A DNA stretch of 64,000 nucleotides from Microbacterium sp. (GTDB lineage: Bacteria; Actinomycetota; Actinomycetes; Actinomycetales; Microbacteriaceae): NCBI GenBank assembly GCA_017306415.1, contig JAFKIL010000001.1, forward strand, positions 1,039,971-1,103,970, given 5' to 3'. Shown one piece after another: positions 24,962-31,629 of the stretch. Numbering within the stretch: the first letter of the stretch is position 1; each line of letters starts with the position of its first letter. The notes beneath the pieces are model-generated. The model was not told the origin of the DNA. It saw only the letters and a program-made list of their open reading frames with translations, and made no database searches. Both the position numbers and the translations under genes were made by a program.

Positions 24962-25065
24962 CCCGCCCGTCGTCCCCTCCCCTGTCGCCTTCGGCGGCGC
25001 GGGTCCGTGCGCGCCGGTGAGCGCCGTGGCCACACGCCACCATCACTCATCGACGAACGGACATC

Positions 25066-25827
25066 ATGGATCTCTTCTCCTTTCCTCCCATCGCCGCGGC
25101 GCTCGACGCGGCGTACTCCACCCTTCTGTGGATCGTGGGGGTGCTCGAACCGATCGCCGGCGGCGCCGCCGCGGTGATCGCGGTCATCCTCATCACGCTG
25201 CTCGTGCGGGCCGCCCTCATCCCCGTCGGGGTCTCGCAGGCCAAGGCGGAGCAGACGCGCGCGCGTCTCGCGCCGAAGCTGCGCCAGCTCCAGACGCGGT
25301 ACAAGAACGACCGCGAGCGCCTGCAGCGCGAGACCGTGAAGCTCTATGCGGACGAGAACGCCTCGCCTCTCGCAGGCTGTCTGCCGCTTCTGATCCAAGC
25401 GCCCATCGTCGGGATCATCTACGCCCTGTTCCTCCATCCGGCGATCGCCGGTCACGCGAACGGGCTGCTGGCGCACCAGCTGCTGGGCGTTCCGCTGGGC
25501 GCCTCGGCCGTCGGCCTCATCGGCGCCCACGCCGTGACCGGGGGTGCGGTGCTGGTCTTCGCGGCACTCGTGGGCGCGATCGCGGTGGTGGCCGAGGTGA
25601 CCCGCCGACGGTTACGTCCCCCGGCGCCGTCCCCGGTGGAGTCTGCCGCGCCCGGCGCGGCGATCATGACGCGGATGGCGGGCGTGCTGCAGTTCACGAC
25701 GGCGGTCTTCGCATTGTTCGTGCCACTCGCAGCCGGGATCTACCTCCTGGTCACAGTGGCGTGGACGCTCGGCCAACGCCTCGTGCTGCGCCGTCGTTAC
25801 CCACTGGATGTCCCCGCACGGCCCTGA
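25066..25827 (+). CDS. YidC/Oxa1-family membrane insertase, accessory copy
   Basis: A 253-residue Oxa1-superfamily protein that would insert or fold membrane proteins. It has membrane segments around residues 15-35, 38-58, 105-125, 145-170 and 205-235, with the conserved cytoplasmic helical hairpin KLRQLQTRYKNDRERLQRE and the motif ASPLAGCLPLLIQAPIVGIIYALF. It lacks the large N-terminal domain of Gram-negative YidC and is shorter than the main actinobacterial YidC encoded near dnaA. No rnpA, rpmH or jag genes are nearby, so this is likely a second, accessory copy. Its C-terminus is short and basic. Confidence 0.85.
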   Translation: MDLFSFPPIAAALDAAYSTLLWIVGVLEPIAGGAAAVIAVILITLLVRAALIPVGVSQAKAEQTRARLAPKLRQLQTRYKNDRERLQRETVKLYADENASPLAGCLPLLIQAPIVGIIYALFLHPAIAGHANGLLAHQLLGVPLGASAVGLIGAHAVTGGAVLVFAALVGAIAVVAEVTRRRLRPPAPSPVESAAPGAAIMTRMAGVLQFTTAVFALFVPLAAGIYLLVTVAWTLGQRLVLRRRYPLDVPARP

Positions 25828-25857
25828 TCGACCCACGTGCCGTCGCGTCGTCCTCGG

Positions 25858-26340
25858 TCACGGCTGCGCCACCCACATCCGCTGGTCGGGATCCAGGCGG
25901 GTGAGGATCGCGTGCGCGATGTCCCGCAATTGGTCGAGCTGCTCCGGCTCGAGGGCGTCCAGCACATGCTCGCGAACGTTCGACACGTGCCCGGGTGTCG
26001 CCCGGATGACCGCCCGTCGACCCGCGTACGTGAGCACGACATCCGTCGCCCGCGCGTCGTCGGCGGCGGTCTCACGGCGAACATAGCCGCGCTTCTCCAG
26101 GCGCGTCACGGCGTGCGACATGCGCGGGAGAGTGGCGTGCGACATCGTGGCGAGCGCGCTCATCCGCAGCCGGCGTCCGGGCGTGAGGGCGAGCATCGAC
26201 AGCGTGAAGTAGTCGAAGTGGGTCAGGTCGTCATCACGGAGGAGCTGCGCGTCGAGCTGCCGCGGGAGCAGCTCCAGCAGTGCCCCCAGAGGGGCCCACG
26301 CCGCCCGTTCCTCCGGAGTGAACGACCGTGACCGAGTCAT
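25858..26340 (-). CDS. MarR-family transcriptional regulator
   Basis: A 160-residue winged-helix regulator. The HTH region is FTLSMLALTPGRRLRMSALATMSHATLPRMSHAVTRLEKRGYV (about residues 45-88), then the wing (RRETAADDARATDVVLTYAG). The ATG chosen gives MTRSRSFTPEER; an in-frame upstream ATG would extend it into the promoter region of the divergent gene. It is divergent from an F420-type reductase gene 108 bp away and probably represses it. The ligand is unknown. Confidence 0.88.
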   Translation of the reverse strand: MTRSRSFTPEERAAWAPLGALLELLPRQLDAQLLRDDDLTHFDYFTLSMLALTPGRRLRMSALATMSHATLPRMSHAVTRLEKRGYVRRETAADDARATDVVLTYAGRRAVIRATPGHVSNVREHVLDALEPEQLDQLRDIAHAILTRLDPDQRMWVAQP

Positions 26341-26360
26341 CACCCCACTGTACGGGAATA

Positions 26361-26407
26361 GTTGACCGGACAACCATGTTGGGCACTTTAGTTGCAAGAA
26401 CAAGCAA
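26361..26407. promoter_or_regulatory. Imperfect palindromes between MarR gene and reductase
   Basis: GTTGACCGGACAAC (26361-26374) matches itself in reverse complement over 12 of 14 positions and contains a -35-like TTGACC. A second imperfect repeat, TTGC-N8-GCAA, lies at 26392-26407. Either could be the MarR operator; neither is as clear as other palindromes in the window. AAGGAG lies at 26438-26443, six bases before the reductase ATG, and is a good ribosome binding site. Confidence 0.35.
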
Positions 26408-26448
26408 TTCGCCGCCTGGCGGCAGTCGTCACGTCACAAGGAGCAGGA

Positions 26449-27024
26449 ATGTCCACCATCACCATCTTCGGCAGCGGGAACATGGGAAGCGGGATCGCGG
26501 GTGTCCTCGCCCGAGGCGGCGCTTCGGTGCAGCACATCGGCAGCGATCAGACCGCGGAGACCATCCAGGGCGACATCGTCATCCTGGCCGTGCCGTACGG
26601 GTCGCTCGCCGTCATCGCGCAGAACTATGCCGCGCAGCTGGCGGGAAAGACCGTCGTCGACATCACGAATCCGCTGAACTTCGAGACGTTCGACGGGCTC
26701 GTGGTGCCGGCCGGCAGCTCGGCCGCCGCCGAACTGCAGAAGGCGCTTCCGGGCGCCCACGTCGTGAAGGCGTTCAACACGAACTTCGCCGCGACCCTCG
26801 TCGCGGGCACGGTGGGCGACGTGCCGACCACAGTCCTGGTGGCCGGCGACGACGCGGACGCCAAGGCCGCGGTGATCGCCGCGGTGCAGGCGGGAGGCCT
26901 GTCGGCGATCGACGCCGGATCCCTGGCACGCGCCCACGAGCTGGAGGCGATCGGGTTCCTCCAGCTGACCCTCGCGGTCCGTGAGCAGATCGGCTGGAAC
27001 GCCGGATTCGCGCTCGTGCGCTGA
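26449..27024 (+). CDS. NADPH:F420 reductase-like oxidoreductase
   Basis: A 191-residue Rossmann protein with the N-terminal motif ITIFGSGNMGSGIAGVLARGG, then DIVILAVPYGSL, VDITNPLNFE and HVVKAFNTNFA. This is the pattern of F420H2:NADP+ oxidoreductase-like proteins, which transfer hydride between NADP(H) and F420, or act on other small molecules in this group. The canonical NADP-binding Ser-Arg after strand two is not clear here (HIGSDQ), so the cofactor is uncertain. The start has an excellent ribosome binding site. The gene is divergent from a MarR regulator. Other F420-dependent enzymes are encoded in the window. Confidence 0.82.
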   Translation: MSTITIFGSGNMGSGIAGVLARGGASVQHIGSDQTAETIQGDIVILAVPYGSLAVIAQNYAAQLAGKTVVDITNPLNFETFDGLVVPAGSSAAAELQKALPGAHVVKAFNTNFAATLVAGTVGDVPTTVLVAGDDADAKAAVIAAVQAGGLSAIDAGSLARAHELEAIGFLQLTLAVREQIGWNAGFALVR

Positions 27025-27046
27025 TCACGCATCAGCCGCGCACGTC

Positions 27047-27093
27047 ACCGAACGACGAAACGCCCCCGCGAAGGGGGCGTTCCGTCGTTCGGT
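27047..27093. terminator. Strong bidirectional hairpin terminator next to tRNA-Ala
   Basis: A 47-base inverted repeat: ACCGAACGACG plus AACGCCCCC pairs with GGGGGCGTT plus CGTCGTTCGGT around a GCGAA loop, with a single mismatch. The stem is about 21 bp and begins at the 3' end of the tRNA gene. It would stop transcription from the tRNA (minus strand) and from the reductase gene (plus strand). It lacks a long T-run, as is common for high-GC actinobacteria. Confidence 0.8.
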
Positions 27094-27165
27094 GGACCTG
27101 AGGGGATTCGAACCCCTGACCTCTTCATTGCGAACGAAGCGCGCTACCAACTGCGCCACAGGCCC
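27093..27165 (-). tRNA. tRNA-Ala (anticodon CGC)
   Basis: The 73-base minus-strand sequence folds into a full cloverleaf: acceptor GGGCCTG pairs with CAGGTCC and carries the alanine identity pair G3-U70; the D arm reads GGCGCAGTTGGTAGCGC; the anticodon stem CTTCG/TGAAG encloses the loop TTCGCAA, so the anticodon is CGC; the T arm is AGGGGTTCGAATCCCCT. The CCA end is not encoded (discriminator A followed by CCG) and must be added after transcription. Confidence 0.97.
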
Positions 27166-27264
27166 GTGAACCTCAGCAACAATATCACGACGCGACGGGC
27201 GTCTCCGTCCTCGGCGGCGTCCCTCGCGAGAGCGTGCGCGCACTCCTGCGCGCCTCCGGCCGAC

Positions 27265-28212
27265 TCAGCCCGCGGCGCGGGAGCGAAGCAGTTCGCGGAC
27301 GTGGGCCTCGATCTCGGCGTCGTCGACGTGGCCCGCGCGCGCGAGGCGGGCGGTGTCGATCGACGGCGGCCTCTGCCGCTCGGCGCGCCGGCGCATCGAC
27401 TCCTCGATGCGGGCCTGGCGCAGCGCCTCGCGCGCCTCTGCGGCGTCGAGGACGGCCGCCGCCTGCGACCCGGTCGAGACCGTGAGCGGTCGCGGGAGCG
27501 ACCTCGGCTCCCAATCCCGTGCGTGCGCTCCGACGTCCAGGTCCTGGATGGATGCCTCGACCGCGGTGCGCTCGACGGGTCCCGCGGCGATCCGCACCGA
27601 GGCCCTGGTCCGCACGCGCGCCATGCGCGAGAGCATGGCGACGCACACCAGCGCGAGCGCGCCTCCGGCCCACAGGAGCGTCGCCGAACCCGTGGTCGCC
27701 AGCTGCCAGCCCCCGATGCCGACGACACCGAGCGCGATCATGCCGACGACGGTGGTGAGCAGACGTGCGCGGCGTCGTGCACGGGAGCGTCGAGCCTCCG
27801 GCATCCGGCGTGTCGCCGCGCGTTCGGCCCGCGCGAGCTCCCGGGCCGCGGACAGCTCCATCCGCGCGCGCTCGAGGTCGGCCTGCTCACGCTCGGCGAG
27901 CGTCTGCTTGGCGAGCTCCTCACGCTCCGCCTGCGCCCGCCGGGAGAGCTCGTCGCGCTCCGCCTGTGCGCGCTTGGCGAGCTTCTGCTGCGCCATGGCA
28001 GTGCGGGCGTTGAGCTCGAGGCGCACTTCGGCCGGCGTCTCGCTCGTCTCGGCGAGGACGCGCAGCGCCTGGTTCAGCCGCACCGCGTTGCGCTCGGCGG
28101 CGTAGTACTGGTGCCTGCTGTGCCACGACGGCAGCAGGTAGACGAGCCAGAGCAGCACCGCGACGAGGACGATCACGCCCCCGCCCATCACCTGCCCGTC
28201 CATGGTGACCAC
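27265..28212 (-). CDS. Coiled-coil membrane protein of unknown function
   Basis: A 315-residue protein. One membrane segment lies at the N-terminus (GGGVIVLVAVLLWLVYLLP), then a long charged region rich in repeats of QAERDEL and AEREELAKQ between about residues 70 and 130 forms a likely coiled coil. Two further membrane segments follow (LLTTVVGMIALGVVGIGGW and ATLLWAGGALALVCVAML), then a basic soluble tail. Similar actinobacterial proteins are often misnamed large exoproteins; I see no adhesin feature. Possible starts are the first codon used here (a GTG) and ATGs three and nine codons further on (MDGQV, MGGGV). The gene is preceded by the GNAT and galU genes on the same strand. Confidence 0.75.
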   Translation of the reverse strand: MVTMDGQVMGGGVIVLVAVLLWLVYLLPSWHSRHQYYAAERNAVRLNQALRVLAETSETPAEVRLELNARTAMAQQKLAKRAQAERDELSRRAQAEREELAKQTLAEREQADLERARMELSAARELARAERAATRRMPEARRSRARRRARLLTTVVGMIALGVVGIGGWQLATTGSATLLWAGGALALVCVAMLSRMARVRTRASVRIAAGPVERTAVEASIQDLDVGAHARDWEPRSLPRPLTVSTGSQAAAVLDAAEAREALRQARIEESMRRRAERQRPPSIDTARLARAGHVDDAEIEAHVRELLRSRAAG

Positions 28213-28310
28213 GGTAAGCGACGTGGATGCCGCGACCCCGCCACCGGACCGCGTGTCGGACTCTCAACTTCAACTCGAAGGTGAATCGAGTGCCCGCGCG
28301 AATGCGCGGG

Positions 28311-28940
28311 CTACGCCGGAAGGCGGTCGGCCGGTGGCACCATCGCGGCATCCTGCGGCGCGCGCCCGTCGATCCAGCGCCGCAGCACGCCCTCCGGAAC
28401 CTCCTCGCGCACCAGTGCGAACGCGTAGTGGTCGCGCCAGTCGCCGTTGATGTGGATGTATCGGCGACGCAGGCCCTCGTAGCGGAAACCGAGCTTCTCG
28501 ACCACCCGCAGACTCGCGGTGTTCTCCGGGCGGATGCAGATCTCCATGCGGTGCAGACGCAGTTCGCTGAAGCAGATGTCGGTCGCGAGCGCGACGCACG
28601 TCGGGGTGATGTCGCGGCCGGCGAACCGCTCGCTCACCCAGTAGCCGATCGTCGCCGAGGCGAGCGACCCGCGCGCGATGCCCCACACGTTCAGCTGCCC
28701 GACGACCTCGCCGTCCCATTCCATGACGAACGGGACGCCGGCGCCGTCGCGGTACTGCTGGAGCAGTCTGCGGATGCCGAGACGCATGTCGAACGACACG
28801 GCGCCATCGGGGCTCGTCGCCTCCCACGGCCGCAGCCACGAGCGGTTCGAGAGCAGTTCGTTCTGCAGCGGCCGCGCGTCCTTCGGTCGCACGAGGCGCA
28901 GGGAGATCCGGCCGTGCTGCTGCGGGGCGGTGAGATCCAC
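28311..28940 (-). CDS. GNAT-family N-acetyltransferase (RimJ/RimL type)
   Basis: A 209-residue acetyltransferase. The acetyl-CoA binding motif A is split in this family; visible segments are GRISLRLVRPKDARPL at the N-terminus, GYWVSERFAGRDITPTCVAL, and the C-terminal ENTASLRVVEKLGFRYEGLRR, which is typical of RimJ-like enzymes that acetylate N-terminal or side-chain amines of proteins. The exact substrate is unknown. The start is a GTG. It lies between galU and the coiled-coil membrane protein on the minus strand, 33 bp after galU, so it may share the galU transcript. Confidence 0.85.
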   Translation of the reverse strand: MDLTAPQQHGRISLRLVRPKDARPLQNELLSNRSWLRPWEATSPDGAVSFDMRLGIRRLLQQYRDGAGVPFVMEWDGEVVGQLNVWGIARGSLASATIGYWVSERFAGRDITPTCVALATDICFSELRLHRMEICIRPENTASLRVVEKLGFRYEGLRRRYIHINGDWRDHYAFALVREEVPEGVLRRWIDGRAPQDAAMVPPADRLPA

Positions 28941-28973
28941 GTGACCCCCTCTGACGCTGGCGGTGCGGACGGG

Positions 28974-29858
28974 CTAGAGACCGGCCGCGAACTCCTTGAA
29001 CCACGGGCGGAGATCCGGCCCGAGATCGTCGCGATCGGCAGCGAGCTGCAGGATCGCCTTGATGTACTCCACCTTATCGCCGGTGTCGTAACGACGACCG
29101 CGGAACACGACGCCGTAGACGCCGCCGTCCTCCATGTTCGCGAGCTCTTGGAGCGCGTCGGTGAGCTGGATCTCGCCACCTCGGCCCGGCTCGGTGTGCT
29201 CCAGGACGTCGAACACCTTCGGGTCGAGAACGTACCGGCCGATGATGGCGAGGTTGGAGGGGGCATCCTCCTTCTTGGGCTTCTCCACGAGCCCGGTGAC
29301 CTTGACCACGTCGGGGTCGTCGGTCGGCTCGACGGCCGCCGTGCCGTAGAGGTGGATCTGCTCCGGATCGACCTCCATGAGGGCGATCACGGTCGCGCCG
29401 CGCTTGTCGTACTCGCCGAGCATGCGGGCGAGGAGCTTGTCGCGCTCGTCGATCAGGTCGTCGCCGAGGAGCACGGCGAAAGGATGATCGTCCACGTGGG
29501 CCCGAGCCCGGGACACCGCGTGGCCGAGGCCCTTCGGCTCGCCCTGGCGGACGAAGTGGATGTCGGCGAGGTCGCTGGACTCCTGCACCTTCGCGAGCCG
29601 GTCCTGATCGCCCTTCTTGACCAGATTGCTCTCGAGCTCGGGCACCGAGTCGAAGTGGTTCGAGAGGGCGTTCTTGTTGCGCCCGATGATGATGAGCACG
29701 TCCGAGATGCCCGCGTCGACCGCCTCTTCGACGACGTACTGGATGGCCGGCTTGTCGACGACCGGCAGCATCTCCTTCGGCATGGCCTTGGTCGCGGGCA
29801 GGAATCGCGTGCCGAGTCCCGCGGCGGGGATGACGGCCTTGAAGGGCTTGTGCGGCAT
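28974..29858 (-). CDS. galU: UTP-glucose-1-phosphate uridylyltransferase
   Basis: A 294-residue nucleotidyltransferase of normal GalU length. The nucleotide-binding signature AAGLGTRFLPATKAMPKEML appears at residues 12-31, followed by DKPAIQYVVEEAVDAGI, LGDDLIDE with a metal-binding Asp, and GLVEKPKKEDAPSNLAIIGRYVL. It makes UDP-glucose for cell wall glycans, glycolipids and trehalose. It is divergent from the 5-formyl-THF cyclo-ligase gene with 32 bp between them. The downstream GNAT gene may be cotranscribed. Confidence 0.96.
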   Translation of the reverse strand: MPHKPFKAVIPAAGLGTRFLPATKAMPKEMLPVVDKPAIQYVVEEAVDAGISDVLIIIGRNKNALSNHFDSVPELESNLVKKGDQDRLAKVQESSDLADIHFVRQGEPKGLGHAVSRARAHVDDHPFAVLLGDDLIDERDKLLARMLGEYDKRGATVIALMEVDPEQIHLYGTAAVEPTDDPDVVKVTGLVEKPKKEDAPSNLAIIGRYVLDPKVFDVLEHTEPGRGGEIQLTDALQELANMEDGGVYGVVFRGRRYDTGDKVEYIKAILQLAADRDDLGPDLRPWFKEFAAGL

Positions 29859-29890
29859 CCGGCAAGTCTACCGACCGTACAATCGTGACC

Positions 29891-30487
29891 ATGTCGAACG
29901 AGATCGACGACGAGAAGCGGGCGCTGCGCGCGGATCTGCGCGAGCGCCGTCAGCTGCTCTCGCAATCGGTGCGGGAGGCCGCCGAGCACGGCGTGCGCGA
30001 GCAGCTCGATGCCCTCGTCGACCGCGTCGGCGCCCGATCCGTCTCGTGCTTCCTGTCGACCACCACCGAACCCGGCACGCGCGAGTTCGTCGACGAGGCC
30101 GTGCGCCGCGGCATCCGCGTGCTGCTGCCCGTGACCCGCGACGACGGCCTCCTCGACTGGTCGGTGGCGGAGCCGGACGGGGACATCGCCGAGGGACTCT
30201 TCGGACTCCCCGAGCCGGTCGGCGAGCTCCTCGGCCCGATCGCGGTGAACGACGTCGATCTGCTGATCATCCCCGCCGCCGCCGTGGATGTCAGCGGAAT
30301 GCGGCTCGGCTGGGGGCGCGGCTTCTTCGACAAGACCATCGGGTCGATGGAGCGCTGCCCTCCGGTATACGCCGTGATCTACGACACCGAGTTCCTCGAC
30401 GAGGTCCCCCGCGACGTGCACGACCAGCCCGTGAGCGGCATCGTCACCCCCACCCGTACCCTCGCCATCGCGCCGACCCGGCGCTGA
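29891..30487 (+). CDS. 5-formyltetrahydrofolate cyclo-ligase
   Basis: A 198-residue enzyme that uses ATP to convert 5-formyl-THF to 5,10-methenyl-THF in one-carbon metabolism. Family motifs are the N-terminal KRALRADLRERRQ, TREFVDEA-like GTREFVDEAVRRGIRVLLPVT, DLLIIPAAAVDVSGMRLGWGRGFFDK (the ATP and substrate loop, residues about 122-147) and VYAVIYDTEFLDEVPRDVHD near the C-terminus. ATG at 29891 was preferred; a GTG two codons upstream is possible. It starts the run 5-FTHF ligase, fmdB-like, mscL. Confidence 0.93.
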   Translation: MSNEIDDEKRALRADLRERRQLLSQSVREAAEHGVREQLDALVDRVGARSVSCFLSTTTEPGTREFVDEAVRRGIRVLLPVTRDDGLLDWSVAEPDGDIAEGLFGLPEPVGELLGPIAVNDVDLLIIPAAAVDVSGMRLGWGRGFFDKTIGSMERCPPVYAVIYDTEFLDEVPRDVHDQPVSGIVTPTRTLAIAPTRR

Positions 30488-30500
30488 CCCGAAAGAGCCC

Positions 30501-30839
30501 ATGCCCACCTACGCCTACGCCTGCAAGCAGTGCGGCCACCGCTTCGACGCCGTCCAGTCCTTCGCGGATGCCGCCCTCACCGTGTGCCCCGAGTGCGGCG
30601 GACCGCTGCGCAAGGAGTACGGCTCCATCGGCGTCACGTTCAACGGCTCCGGCTTCTACCGCACGGACTCGCGCGCCGGCGGATCGGACGGATCGGGCGC
30701 CGCGAAGTCCGGATCGAACGAGAAGGGGTCGAGCGGCTCGGGGTCGTCCTCCTCCGGCGATTCCTCTGGTGGCTCCTCTGGGTCTTCGGCATCATCGAAA
30801 GCGGAGACGAAGGCCTCCCCCGCACCCGCGGGTTCGTGA
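30501..30839 (+). CDS. FmdB-family zinc ribbon protein
   Basis: A 112-residue protein with the FmdB-type zinc ribbon at residues 1-45: MPTYAYACKQCGHRFD gives the first CxxC and VCPECGGPLRKE the second. The following GVTFNGSGFYRTD is a typical family continuation. The C-terminal half is a serine and glycine-rich low-complexity tail that is probably disordered. Function is unproven in the family; formamidase regulation gave the name. It is 13 bp after the cyclo-ligase and 31 bp before mscL, a common actinobacterial arrangement. Confidence 0.9.
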   Translation: MPTYAYACKQCGHRFDAVQSFADAALTVCPECGGPLRKEYGSIGVTFNGSGFYRTDSRAGGSDGSGAAKSGSNEKGSSGSGSSSSGDSSGGSSGSSASSKAETKASPAPAGS

Positions 30840-30870
30840 CCGGCGGAAGCCGGAGAACAGGGGGCGACCC

Positions 30871-31284
30871 ATGATCAAGGGCTTCAGAGAGTTCATCCTT
30901 CGCGGCAACGTCATCGACCTGGCCGTCGCGGTCGTCATCGGTGCGGCGTTCACGGCCATCGTGACGGCGATCGTCAACGGTCTGATCAATCCACTCATCG
31001 CGCTCGTCTTCGATGCGAAGAGCCTGGATGAGGCGGGCTTCCACGTCACAGGCATCTCCGGTCAGCAGGTCCTGTTCCCCATCGGGACGATCATCGGCGC
31101 CATCATCAACTTCCTCGCCGTTGCGGTGATCGTGTACTTCGTGTTCGTCTTCCCGATGAACAAGTTCAAGGAGCGCGCCGCCGCGAGGGCCGGCGTGGAC
31201 AAGGCTCCGGAGGAGCCGCAGCTGCCCACCGAGCAGGAGCTTCTCGTACAGATCCGCGACCTGCTCGAGAAGGAGCGGGCCTGA
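30871..31284 (+). CDS. mscL: Large-conductance mechanosensitive channel
   Basis: A 137-residue MscL of normal length. It opens under membrane tension to release solutes on osmotic downshock. The N-terminal helix and first membrane segment read FREFILRGNVIDLAVAVVIG and AAFTAIVTAIVNGLINPLI, the second membrane segment is TIIGAIINFLAVAVIVYFVFV, and the C-terminal cytoplasmic helix contains LLVQIRDLLEK. The ATG was chosen because it gives the family N-terminus; the same frame runs open far upstream. It is the last gene of its run and is followed by a long inverted repeat. Confidence 0.96.
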   Translation: MIKGFREFILRGNVIDLAVAVVIGAAFTAIVTAIVNGLINPLIALVFDAKSLDEAGFHVTGISGQQVLFPIGTIIGAIINFLAVAVIVYFVFVFPMNKFKERAAARAGVDKAPEEPQLPTEQELLVQIRDLLEKERA

Positions 31285-31328
31285 CCCCGTCCGAGCCGCA
31301 GCTCGCCTCTGTGGCGCACCCGCTGGCG

Positions 31329-31414
31329 GTGCAGAACTCCACGGATCCGGCACCGCGCCGGCACGGGGCACGCCGAATACGTCGCCGTCGCATCGGATCC
31401 GTGGAGTTCTGCAC
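31329..31414. repeat. 86-bp inverted repeat with perfect 21-bp arms
   Basis: The left arm, whose first 20 bases are GTGCAGAACTCCACGGATCC, is at 31329-31349, and its exact reverse complement is at 31394-31414, with a 44-base loop between. It lies between mscL and the convergent small gene. A role as terminator is possible, but the T-run is missing and the arms are much longer and cleaner than needed. It is a different family from the 13.4/14.5-kb units but has the same design of arm length and loop size. Confidence 0.75.
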
Positions 31415-31434
31415 GCGCCGGCGGGCTGCGCGCG

Positions 31435-31629
31435 TCAGTAGTGCGGCGGCACGTCCCGCCGCATCCGCTCGTCGTTGGGCCCGGATGCCGCGGCCGGGCT
31501 GACCGGATCCGATGCCGCGGCATCCGCCGTCTCATCTGCCGGGGTCGGCTCCACCGTCGTGCCGGGCGCGGGGGTGAGCTTGGCCCGACGCCTGCCGGGG
31601 ACCCGCTCGATGCGCTGGCGCTCAGCCAC
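31435..31629 (-). CDS. Small partner protein ending in DVPPHY
   Basis: A 64-residue proline- and alanine-rich, acidic protein, probably disordered except for its ends: RQRIERVPGRRRAKLTPAPG at the N-terminus and GPNDERMRRDVPPHY at the C-terminus. The GTG start overlaps the stop of the large helicase-like gene by 8 nt, so the two are translationally coupled. I recall similar short proteins ending in D-x-PPH-aromatic in Microbacteriaceae, but know no function. An in-frame ATG nine codons upstream lies inside the larger gene and is less likely. Confidence 0.65.
   Translation of the reverse strand: MAERQRIERVPGRRRAKLTPAPGTTVEPTPADETADAAASDPVSPAAASGPNDERMRRDVPPHY

Noticed and set aside
28311-28940. 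A functional operon link between galU and the GNAT gene
   Set aside because: They are adjacent on one strand, but nothing in the sequence ties the acetyltransferase to UDP-glucose metabolism, so only cotranscription is noted.
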